DNA from: Girardinichthys multiradiatus
Lineage: Eukaryota > Chordata > Actinopteri > Cyprinodontiformes > Goodeidae
Direction of reading: 5' to 3'
Assembly: GCF_021462225.1 (NCBI RefSeq)
Contig: NC_061808.1
Span: forward strand, 20,435,119 to 20,499,118
DNA: 64,000 bases
Part shown: positions 14,201 to 26,900 of the stretch, one piece after another
How the letters are laid out: each line of letters starts with the position of its first letter
How positions within the stretch are numbered: the first letter of the stretch is position 1
Position numbers and translations under genes: made by a program
The notes under the pieces: generated by a model
The model's database searches: none
Told to the model about the DNA's origin: nothing
Seen by the model: the letters and a program-made list of their open reading frames with translations, nothing else

Positions 14201-17200
14201 CAGGTGAAAACCTTTACATGTTTTTGTCTTTGTGTAAAAGTCCACTCTGTTTATCATCCTTCACTTCTATCTGTTGTTTCATTGATAAATGTTAATTGAA
14301 AGTAATTAAAACAGCATGTAACCTATACCAAACAGTATAAATTTTCATACCATTTCATGCTTTTTTCTACCTTCTGAAAAGTTCCATTTTTATACGTACA
14401 ATGTTTTTTTGTCTGACAGCGCCCAAATGTAATATTGTAAAGTTTGTAAAAACAATAAAAAAAATTAAAAAAAAACAAATGGTAATGAGATTTTTGTGGA
14501 CTAAAAGCATAATGATAAAAGATACAGTTTAAGGCTCTTCTTTGACTTCTGACACTAATAAAACAACCTTATGCCCTTTCACTCCTCTTTTCCACATTTC
14601 TTATTTACAACTATTGCTTAATCAAAATACAAGAAAAATTAATTTAATTCCGATCCTCCAGGGGCTAAAAGCACAACGTTTTACCTGAATTGTTCATAAT
14701 TTTAGATGTTTTATCCAAACGTGGGACCTGTGACCCTGACTGGTCTGTCTACTTCAGCCAGATAAACCAAAATTGCCCAAAGTATGATTCCTACTTCCTG
14801 AAAACATTCTTCATGGCAGAATCTAGGCTCAAATACAAAGTCCAAAGTCCTGGTAGATGCCAAAAGGAAAACAATTCCATCCTGCTCTTAGAAAAATCAG
14901 CGAGGTCAGTCGGTGTCACCGCTGTTGACTCTCCAGTCCCCATCCTTTTGTCTGAATGTGCGTGTATGTTTGTGTTTATGTGTTTTGCATGAGTATGTGA
15001 TAGAGAGTGAGATATGAGTGTGACTGTTTAATCTGCTCCTCCCTCCTCCTGTGCTCGGTCTGTCTCTCTGCAGAACCCACCCTGCCCCCAGTCTATCTGT
15101 ATTCATCGGCAGTCAGATTAAATGGTCAGAGTTGGCGATTAATGCTCTGTCGTCCAGGCCAGTGGGTAACAGGCAGGCACAGCTACTTCCTTTTCTGCAG
15201 CCTGAGAGGATTAGCTGCTGCTAATGCTAAGCCAAACTGTAACCTCCAACCACCGGAGAGGCAAAGGGGGCAGGGTTAGGAGTATTCCTTTATAGCTCAA
15301 GAATGGGCATTCAGGTCCAGATGAAAGGTGAAACAGCAGCTTTTATGTTTTTGTGGTCCAAGTTGCATTCGCTGCGCATAGACAACATGTTTCAGCTCAA
15401 ATGTAAGAAGTGGGGTTTCACAAAAAGCAATGTCTAACCAACAACAACCCGGCTAAAAATGTACCATCTTACTTTTGTCAAGACGTTTTCCAGAAGCTTT
15501 ATTGTTACTTTGTTAGCCATGGTACTATATTTGGAGTTACAAGAAGGAGAATGAGAATCAGCTTTATTTGCCAGGTTTGGGTGCACAAACAAGGAATTCA
15601 ACTCCAGTGCTCACAACGGTCCCGGCTGGTGCTTTTTAGCTCCCTGCTGGGGCTTCTATTAGCTGCCCTGATCTCCTTTGTCAGTTTGTTTCTTGCCTGC
15701 TTATACAGGGCCCAGTCCCCATTGCTGAAATATTCCTCAGATGTGAAGAAAACTAAACACAGCTACATTCTTATAATTTGAAACGTCATCAACACTAGGG
15801 TTAAAAACCACATTATTACATTTGATAGTTTTTTTTTTGAGAAAATAATTACAAAACAAGTTAAAAAGTGAAATTACAATGTGTGAAAGATTTAAGCGAT
15901 TCCTTCCAATTCAAACAGTGCCAATCAAAAGTATTAATATCTTTTTTATCATGTTACACCCCTAAACTTCAGTATATTATTTTGGGATTTTATATGATAG
16001 ACTAAAGCAAACTAGTGCATAGTTGTAAAATGAAAGGACAAACAAAATGCTTTTCTAATTTACTTTGTAGAACCACCGTCTATCAAGCAGGGGGCTGCCC
16101 ACCTTGGTGGGTTGTTGTCTGTTTGGGGGCTCGGGCCACGTCCTGTTGCCGGGGGTTGTAGCGGGCCCTGGGCTGCCAGGGGGAGCGGTTTCAGGGCTTG
16201 GCCTGCGTTGCTGGTGGTGGCGATGTGGCTGGGTCAGGGAGGCTCAGTTCTCTGTGTCTCGCTGTGTGCCTCTTTGGCCTGGGAGCCGCTGCTCCTGTTC
16301 CTTGCTGGGGACCTACTTCTGTGCTGGATGTAAGCTGACAGCACAGACGTGTGTGGTGTCAGCTTACACCCAGCACCCAGGTGATGCTTTCTGTCTGGCT
16401 GCCTGGGACTGCTGCAGCCTCCAGGAGCGGAGTCTACCTGTCCTTTGTTGCTACCCGGCGCTTGGATTGCAGGCCTTCTTCCATTCTTGCCACTTTACAA
16501 ATGTACACTTCCAGGTGACAAACTCACACACACCCACTCAACACAAACACACCTATTTCTACAGATATGCCTATCCACCATCACACACACAGACATGCAC
16601 GCACCCACGCAGCAACACACGATTACTCAAAATGTGTGAAGGTCATACAGTTACAGGTTATAATAACATCAATGTGTCCTGCCTACTTTGATGCTGGATT
16701 GAATCTGGGATTAATAAAGTTAATCACGCAATTAGTGTCAGGGTTAGGGTTAGGACAAGTAAAAAACAAAACCCAAAAAAAACACCTTTTGCTGCAACTA
16801 CAGCTGTGTGTTTTGGGGTGGATGGAAACTTTTGCCCATTCTTCTTTACAAAATAGATGAAGTCAATCAATGAACATGCAGTCAGTGAGAAGCAATTTAA
16901 GTAGTAGAAGCAATTTAAAAATTTAAGTTTTGCTAAACCTTCTTCATTGAATTTAGGTTTGGAATTTGACTTGGCAACTCCAGCACATGAATTTGTTAAG
17001 ATCTAAACTACTCCACCATAGCTAGTTGTATGTTTAAGGTCATCCCAAAGGAGGGTGAACCTCAGCCCCAGCTTTTACAGCGTCTGCTTTGTTTTTCTTC
17101 CAGGTTTCCCCCGTATTTAGCTCAGTCCATCTTCTTATAGGCTCTGTCAAAAAAATCATTCTCACAGAATGATGCTGCTACACCCATGTTTCACAGTGGA

Positions 17201-20200
17201 AATTTTGTCTTTAGGGTGCGAGTTCTCTGCCACCAATACTGTCAATTATGGTTTCATCTGACCAGAGCGCCATCTTCCAGATGTTTGCTGTATGCCCTTG
17301 ATGGCTTGTAGCAAACTACAAGATATTTCTTAGGGTTTCTTTTAACAATGGCTTTTTTTCTTCCGAAGGAAAGTGGGTATCAATACGTTTGCAAGTCACT
17401 GTAATCAGCCTGCTTAAAACAAAGGTGAACATGGAACATTTTCCAATCTTATCATCCATGTTTTAAGGTTTAAGTGAGTTGTTGTATGTTTGCTTAATTG
17501 GGGAACTGCAATAATTTAGAGCCAGGTTAGCCGTTGACAACTAAAAGACAGAATAATTACTTAAAGTTTGGGCTCGGATAGACTATTCATAGACTAAAAG
17601 AATCAAACAGCAAAATGAATAATTGACTGAATATTGGTGAAGAGGACAAACACAACTAAAGAGTATAAAATAAAATGAATATTTCAACAGTACAACCCAT
17701 CATTGGCATTTCTTAGTGAACAGTGTTACTGTCTTAAATACCATCTGGTTTTAGACTTATGAAACATTTAGTCACATGTTGGGACCCACATCCATGAGTT
17801 ACAACGTGAAAGGCCAGTACAAACTTTCCTGGAACTTTCAAAATAAATTGCATTAACCTACTTCCGGCACAGCCAGGAAATGGGGTAACTGCGGACTTCC
17901 TGTGACATCATTGGCCAAATAAAAGCACCCCCTTTCCAATGGTCCGATCTCTTCCACTGTTCCTCTTCGCGGGACCAGGATCGGAGAGGCAGCGCGCTAA
18001 TGTCTCTTTGCTGGCAAACAAACATAAACTCTTTAACTGGATCCAAGGGTGTCATAAGATCATGCGATCATATGCACAAGATAAGTAGAAATAAATCATT
18101 GTCTGCGTATCCGGTGATTTTCATTCATGAACGGGGTAATCAAGGTACAAGCATAGCTTCACTGTTCTCTCTGAGATCTGCAGAAGCGAACTGTTTCCAG
18201 AAAGTTCCCAGCAAGACGCCGAGTGCAGCAGTTTCCCAAGGAAGGACAACGGAGGCCGCATCACCGTGGTAACGTGCAGTTTGGTGGGCCCGACAGAGCG
18301 GCCGCACCTTCAAACCCCTCCGCAGCTAAGGAGGTTAGCTGTAGCTAACCATTGTTCACTGTGGATGCTTTCTTCAAACTTCGCCGCCCCGGACAACCTT
18401 TCCTCAGCATGGTCAGAGGTTAAGTTTGGGCAGAACAATAATAGAAAGATTTAGATTGAAATGATCTAAACGTTTTTCATCTTTCAAGTTTGGGTTTGTT
18501 TGTGTTGAACTCAACTATCTGGGTGCTAGCAGAATATCTGCAGCACACGTGTTCAGGTTGTGTTCTTTGTTTGTGTGTTTTTAAAGTTAAGACAAACTTT
18601 ATTTAAAGGGTGATTTTAAACAGAAGGTTGATCATAACGCGCTGTCTGTGCTTATATATTTTAACCCTTTTATTAACCTTGGTATTTTAAAGGTATGTGT
18701 TTGATTCTGGAGGCGACTGGAGGCGATTTTGTATGCTGCAAGACATCAGGAACGACTGCTCACTGGTCGATTTAGGTCACCCAAAAAGAAGGCTGTTTAT
18801 GCAGGAGTTGAAAGCACAAAAAGGTGTGTACTTGGTTCTTCTGGTTCTGCTGCTCAATGGCCAGATTGCAGCCGACTTATTGAAATGATCTTTATCAGGT
18901 TGTGCAACATTCATAATAGCCCCCAAAAAATTGGACACCAAACGTTTTCTAGATGGTCACAAATTCTAAATGATTACAAAAAAATTCGACAGCTAATTTT
19001 GAACAATGGCATTATTATGAAAGACACAAACCTGCAACTTTTCACTGTAAACCAGACCACCTTAATACATTGGCATAACAAAAGATTTAAAGCACAAGAT
19101 GTTGCCATTCTGATGCAAGGGCTGGTACTGCTTCAGGAACGGCCCATTGCCAGTGAACCACTGCTCCCAGTAAATGCTAGGCCCACTCAACTCACACCAC
19201 ACAAACATGAACACACTTACAACCTGCCACTTGACACCACTGGCCAGGCAAAAACAAAACTCACCGTCAGAGACAGAGCTGAGCTGAAAACCATTCAGCC
19301 AAAACCCCTTGCATCTCAGCCAACAGTTTTTTATATGCCCCTCCACATGCCATCAACAACTGCAGCAGGCAACAATTTGCCACTGCTTCTGCTGCCACCC
19401 CCCAGCTTCCCACTACACCAAATATCATATTCTAAAACAACACCTGCAGGCCTTACCCAAACCAAAGAGACAACCCAAAAAGAAAAGCGCAAATACACAA
19501 GGACAGTTACATCCAACAGATGCACTAAATGCGGTGAGCCACGCACCACAGAAACTGGCCATAGCCAATACAAAGGCAGGATTTACTGCCCAAACAGGGA
19601 GACACTGACCAAAGAGCAGTGGCTCAGAAGGATGAGAAAATAAGGGAGTACAATTGGGTACCTTTTCACACTAATTTTATTGTGTGTGTGCATGTGTGTA
19701 TATATGTTCATTTATATATATGATGTTAGTGTGTGTGTATATATGTTCATTTATATATACAATGTTAGTGTGTGTATATATGTTCATTTATATACAATGT
19801 TAGTGTGTGTGTATATATGTTCATTTATATATACAATGTTAGTGTGTGTATATATGTTCATTTATATACAGGATGTTAGTGTGTGTGTATATATGTTCAT
19901 TTATATATACAATGTTAGTGTGTGTGTATATATGTTCATTTATATATACAATGTTAGTGTGTGTATATATGTTCATTTATATACAGGATGTTAGTGTGTG
20001 TGTATATATGTTCATTTATATATATGATGTTAGTGTGTGTGTATATATGTTCATTTATATACAGGATGTTAGTGTGTGTGTATATATGTTCATTTATATA
20101 CAGGATGTTAGTGTGAGTGTATACATAACATGTTTTTAAATAAAGAATAACAAATGAAAATTACTCAGCTTATTGACCTCTTTGTTTAGATATTTGCTGA

Positions 20201-23200
20201 CAGTGACTGTAATGTGCTCTAGCATGCTTATGTGAAGGTAACCATATTAAAGGGAAAACAACTATATATTCAGTAGGTCCATACATGCTAATAGGTTGCA
20301 GTATACTCTACATCATGAATAAATTGAGATATCCATGTGCAATAAATGCACATTCATTGGGGCCCATTACACCTTGAAAGTTTTGTACTTCAAAGAGTAA
20401 TGAAGTGTCAACAACCTTAAGTGGACTGGTCATAAAACTTAGAACAAAGGGTTTATCTGAAGGGCATGCACCTGCTGTTCTGGTGTCAAAACAACTTTGA
20501 CAACTCAAATTTACCTGGCATAAGATTTACTGTGCTTTATGCTCAAATTTCCCATTTGATAATACTGGGTCCTCAATGCAGAGCTTTTTATAAAGCTAAG
20601 ATCCTTGTGCCCAAGTGTGCTTTAGTTACTCTTTTTAATATACACGCAAGAGTTGATGTTATTTGCAGATCAATCTGTCTCCTGCCAGGTTAACTAATTG
20701 AGTGTAAAATAGAAATCATATTTAGATTACATTATTTTAGCAGTTTACAGCTCTATGATAGCACTTATGAAGCACTAAATTGTAGCTTAAATTAATTTAA
20801 AACGGTCTACAATGCACAATAAGCAACCATATTATGCTTTATTTGTCGCCAAAAAAGTTAACAAAAAAAAAGGTGCTTTAGAGCGCATGTCCTTTTGGTG
20901 CGATCGAACCCGGCTCGCTTACCTGTTTGAGGTTGAACATTGTCTTCTTGACTTGCGTTTCCCTTCTGATCGTGAGAAGCTGAGACTTATTTGGAAAACA
21001 ACAGCTAAGAGTCTTCATGTGTTCATAAAAACTCTTCCTCCCGAAATTAGTGACAGCTATCCAGCTCTCTGCCAGGCTCTTAGAGAAGAGTACTATGTTT
21101 ACAGAGATGAAGCCGCTGCCACTATTAATGCTTTGACAGTTTTGCAAAAACAGGATGAACTTCCCAGAGAATATTTCCACCGTTTAAAGACAGCTTACTT
21201 TCAGGGATGTTATGCTCCAGGTCTTGAAGAAGACCACACTTTTAAGTCGTTGTTTCTTCACAACCTCCACGTTAGCATGCAGTATGACATGACCATGCAT
21301 TGTATAATCGAGAATCTCTCCATGCACGAGACTTGTAGATACGCTCAGCTTGTGTGGGAAACACGTGTCCGTTCAGACAGAGCAGGAAAAGGCAAAGTTA
21401 GTGTTAAACATTCAAACAGAGAACAGACCTAAGAAGAAGCACAAAGTAACTCCCCAAGTGATGCAACAGAACCAGAGGGGTGGTAACTGGCGTCAGCCAC
21501 AACCCGAACCACCAGTTAAAAGACAAACACCTTTTCACAGTGAAACATCGAACTGTAAGGTTGGTGGTAAAGAGTGGAGCCACTCCAAAGATGTCATCAC
21601 AAAGGAGGAGTTTGAGATGATCTGCAGGTGTGTTATAACTGAGGTAACGGCATTCCTAAAAGACATGGCAAGCCGTTGCAGTCCAGAATCAACCCTGTAA
21701 AATCTATCAAACAAGGTATGAAGATGGTAAATAATTTCCAACACCCTATATTCTGTTTTAATCGTTTTCTTTCTTATGGTTATGAACTTGAGAAATTATT
21801 AAGGTTTTGAAAGCAGTATTATTATGGTGTTAAAATTATTGCATGATTTTTGTTTTGTGTTTTTTTTCTTTAAACATTTTATTAGCGTTAGTCTGCCCAA
21901 ACCTGCCTCACTCTTGTCCAAACACTAACCTCTGAACCAAAATGAACTGTTAAACTCTGCCTACCTACAGGAAACCTACAGGAAACCTACATAATCCCAA
22001 CACACTGAATAAATCATTCCTTCTTGTTTTACAGTCTCCCAATTGTCCTCCGACCACAAATTTCACTGCAACAGAAACAGGTAAAAGCTGTCATTCCAGG
22101 CTCTTCCTAAAAGGTAAGACCAGACAAACACTTTACTTTTGAAGAGCTGCCAATCTTAAGGGAAAGTCCGAGCACTGCACCTTTCTTACTGCTGTGACTG
22201 CAGTTGAATGTTGGCATGCTGACAGACCTCTTCGCTTACTAATGCATTACAGCCACATACAGTTGTAAAGCGCACTGCACATTCGCTCTCATCTCTGCTG
22301 TCCTTGTCTTGTCCAAAATTTGCATTCTCAGCTATTTTTTTCTTCCACAAACAAAACTATTATTTCAGGCCCTGTGCACCAACTGTGTCTGCAAAGCGCA
22401 GGCTGATCCAAAATCTGTGTACTGATGAAGCACAGTGCAGCAAGATATTTTATGCTTGAGCATAAATATATAATTAGCTATACAGTAAAAAACAGAGATC
22501 CACAAAACTTTGGTGCGTTACATTTTCAGAGCATCTGGAGCCCTGACTCACTCGCTTCAAGTTTCAATTATAAACTCTCTGTCCTAGATAATGTCCTTAA
22601 TTTAGATACATCTATGCACACCCAAACTTGCACTATGACACCAGACACCTGACAATCTCATTTCCTTCATACCTCGATTCTTCTTCCTCCCAGCCTCCTT
22701 CCGTCTCTGTACCTCCTCTTCCTCAGTGATGGTAAAGAGCGGTTGTATCGTCAGCCGGCTGCCTCTCTTCCTCAGCTTCCACTTGTCTCTGGATGTTCCA
22801 CTTCCTCCGCCTCCTCCTGCTTTCTTATCCGGCATCGCCTGCCCTGTTGCAACCACTCGAGCCCCCAGGCTAACTCAACAGAGCCCTACCCATCCCACCC
22901 CACCCAAAGTGGATAGGGTATTGTGCCAGAGGACTGTGGAGGTCAGGGTCACCCCTAAAAGCTTTGTTCTTCAGGAAGATGCAGATGTCTTACAGATAAA
23001 TGCTAGCAGCCATGTTCATCAGGCTACCTTAAAGCTAGTAAGCTCAGATGATACAAAAAAGACGAAAGTAATGTTGAGGAAAGCCAAAGAAAGGCAAAAA
23101 TGATGAGTCAAGAATAAGTCCATTGCAGTGCAGAGGAAAGAGTGGGAAGCAGAGAAATAGAGCAACTGAGTGTACCAGTGAGCCTTGCATAGAGAGAGAG

Positions 23201-23935
23201 TGAGGATGAGCTCTTGTGGTGCGGCTTAGAAAAGAAGACTTAATCCATAAAAGTGGCTCGGTGGAGGTCTGTAAGAACCACGCAACTGACTCCTGCACTT
23301 CTCAGGAGGATGCTGCCTCTGCTGTCTCCACTTTCACTGCAAACCCCCCCCCCCACCCCCTTTATAGTCCCACCACTAGGTCTGATCCACACATTTGTCA
23401 GAAGAATAACATCACAGAGCATTTCCTTCTTCTGTACGAAGATGCACACACAGGGAAGAGGGGGGATAAAAAAGAGGTCAGGAGAGTTGATAAAATATTC
23501 AGTGCAGATCCAGTAGTGGAAGGTGAGCTGGTACTACGTAATAGGTATCCCTGACAACAGCAGCACGTGGACCAGTGACAGTGCAAGAGTAGAAGTCTGA
23601 CAGGTAGACGTCAGTGCAATGAACACAGTTGCTGAGGTTACCACTCAAAATGATATTATGCAGTACTGAAGCCATCTCTTTGGAAGGAAGCCAGAGAGCA
23701 CATGGTTTACAGCTACACCCACAGCCTCCATTTAAAGAGATACCATATTATTTTTCTACAATATAAGCTAGCCATGAGTCTGTGACTGGTAACAAGTTAA
23801 GCTTGATTAGGTTGTGTATATGAACTATTGTTTTATGTCCCCACAAAACTCTGCATTCCTATGTTTTGGCATATTTCTCAAAAGAAAAAGAGGAAAACAA
23901 ACAAGCAAGAAAAAAAAACCTTTAGTAGATGCTAG

Positions 23936-23994
<59 letters not shown>

Positions 23995-26900
23995 AAGAGA
24001 TGAGCGTTTTCACCGTCCGGTTCAAAATGCGACTAAAGATGTGTTTTTGATATTCTTCTCTTCGTCCAAGCTCATCTAGATTTTAGATATGTGGTTCTTT
24101 CATTTGTTCCTATTCATTTATATTTGCCTTGTGGAGTAAAAAAATACCTGGGAGAAGAACTTTAAAGTTCTGGTGTGTCGGATACAATGGTGACATTTAT
24201 GAGCTGTACACTTTCCCTTTTAAATATGTAGAGTAAGAGTAGCCTTAAAGCATTTTTTGCAGCTTCACTGCAGGAACAAATTCTAAACTACGCGTCCCTT
24301 TTAATTATAGATTTGCATCAGTAGTATAAAAAGTGTAAGAAAAAAAAGACATTAAAATCAATAGCGCATTGACCATTTTCAAACAGACAGAAAATAAAAG
24401 GGAATAAAGGTAGTAATGTTACAGAAAGCCACATCATAACAACAAAAACCTTAATAAAAAAGGTGCAAACATTAGCCTGAACAAACATCACTCCTGGTGT
24501 GTCTATGCATGCAAATCCCATACCTACCAAGACTTAAACACAAAGCATAAAACAGCCAGCAAAATTTAAAAACACACTCAACCAGCATCTAAGAAAGGAT
24601 AACAACTTGATAATTAAAAAGGGAGGTAATGTCATTCAGAACTATAACAAGTCCATTTCTTACTGTGCATAGCTTTAGAGTTTCTAATATGTTGCCTTAC
24701 AAAAGCTAATCACACCCGTTGAACTTATCCATATTTTGTTATGTTGCAACCACACAATTTAATGTATTTTATTGGTATTTTAATTTATTTACTGAGACCC
24801 TTAACTGAAGTCACCTAGTTAGTAAATACCGCCCAACTGTGTGTAATTTTGCATCAAGATAAATACAGTTGTTATTGTTAAGGTTTATTGGTTACTCTAT
24901 TTACTATTTGCAGTTTGCTATAAACCATATAGGGAAGGCAGCAAGCATAAAAAAGTAGGTGCTCTGATCAGGTGAAATAAAAATGGTTGGCCTTTAAGCA
25001 TAATGCTATTAGAGGAAGAAAACAAACAATGCACATAACCACCACCTTATGGTGAAACGTGGTGATGGCAACATTATGGTGTGGGGTGCGGCATTTTTAA
25101 GTCCATCAGGATGATACTAAACATACAACCTGAGCTACAATGAAATGGTTCAGAGCAAAGGAGAATCAGTAGCAATAATTAAAAGTTAACGTTCACAGAT
25201 GCTCTCCATCCGATATAATTCATCTTGAGCTACTTTGGTAAGAAGAAATGGAACAAAAGGAACCTACTGGTTGTGCAAAGCTAATAGAGAGATACCCCAA
25301 ATGACTGCTATGACTGTGTTTCCTTTTCTTTTCACTCCACAATCATGCACTACTTTATTCCTAATCTCACACAATCTCAGTATGAAAAACTGACATTTAT
25401 AGTTATAACAATCTAAAATGTGAAGTTTGAAGGGTTGTGAATACTTGTCAAAATTCTTAATAGGGAGTTTAAAAGTACCTTTTAAGTAATAAATGACATA
25501 AAGGAATCCAGGCCAAGAGCTACTGCCTCATCTCCACAGAGAGCATGTGCTGCACTAACAATCATGGATGAGGAACCTGATCTTTGTCCCCACCGGACAC
25601 AGCAGTGCTGCAAGACTACACCTGACTTTAACATGATATGCTTTGCAACACGCCCTTCTCACACATATTTAGTGGGCAGAAATCAAATAGATATTTAAAA
25701 GTTTATTGTTCAGTGTGGATGTTCAGTACCGCATGTTAATTTAAGATATTAATTACTAAAGTTCAACATAAATTTACAACCAATACTTCTACAGGGAATA
25801 GAACCAGAAACTGAAAGACAGGAAGGGCAAAATAAAAGAAAGAGGGAAGCACACAATGAAGTAAGGAAAAAGGGAAGGGCAAACGGGGGGAAGTGAGGTG
25901 GGACACAAGGAAGGAAGGGAAAAAGGAAGGACACAAGGGTGGAAAGGGAAATAGGACACAAGAAAGGAAGACACAATTAAGCTAGGAAAGACTGAAGGTA
26001 GAACAAGGTAGGAGGGATAAACAGAACAATAAGAAGAAGGAAGGGTGTAGGGCACAAAAGGAAGGAAAGGAACCGAGTGATGGAAAGGACGATGCAAGGA
26101 AGGTCAGACAAAAAGGAAAAGGAGGTAAGAATAAAGAAAGGTAGACGGAGGAGCACAAGGAAGGAAGGACAAAAGGAAGGAAAAAAGGTAGAACGAAAGA
26201 GGGACAAAGGGAAATCTGTCAGAGAGGAAGTAAGGAGACAAAGAATGGTGGAAAAGGGGAGGGACGTGACATGTAGACAATAGGATAGAGAGTAAAGTCT
26301 GGAAATTCAAATATTTTTCAACACACTATTTCCCTTTTCCATACTTATCCAAATCTGCAAAACACTTAAATTAAATCCTGTACATTTACTATCTTGCAAC
26401 TTGTAGATGTACTCCTGCTTCAACACACCTGAATCAGGTGGCTAAATTCCCTCTTCGCCGTTTCATTCAGCTTTGCAGAGGCCTGATCACGAGCCATTCA
26501 TTTGATTTAGGTGTGATGGGAGAAGGCATGCATCTAAACTGCAAACAACAACAGGCAAACAACACTTCCCTGGCATTATGTAGGCATGGGGTGGTCTGTT
26601 TTTTTTTTTTTTTTTTTATGTTATGCATACCATTTCTTTTTTAATACTAAGAAACAATATAAGAAAAACACAGTTAGCTTCTTAACACACATGCTGCTCT
26701 TTTTGTAGTTTCAATTGCATCACAGTCAGTGATTTTTTGCAACCAAAAATGTTTAGACATTTTTTTCTTCTACGCAAGAAAAAAGGTGTACTGACCCTAA
26801 ATGAGCCAGCTGACTTTCAGTAAGCAGCAGCAGATGAGAATGTGTGAGAAAACTCCACATGTTCCAGCATTTTTTTCTGACATTTAACTAAAAGGATTTT

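Noticed and set aside
14690..15781. Three plus-strand frames of 90-123 codons that might be exons
   Set aside because: No family resemblance and no consistent splice phases; one overlaps a retroposon tail.
16104..16691. 195-codon frame, the longest near 16 kb
   Set aside because: It lies in a GC-rich and CA-rich retroposon-like insertion; composition is not protein-like (Cys/Trp/Gly/His excess).
19680..20139. Two frames of about 100 codons repeating a Val-Ser-Val-Cys-Val-Tyr pattern
   Set aside because: Pure translation of the minisatellite.
25749..26310. Hydrophobic minus-strand frames suggesting membrane proteins
   Set aside because: Phe/Pro/Leu/Ser runs come from the polypurine tract read on the other strand.
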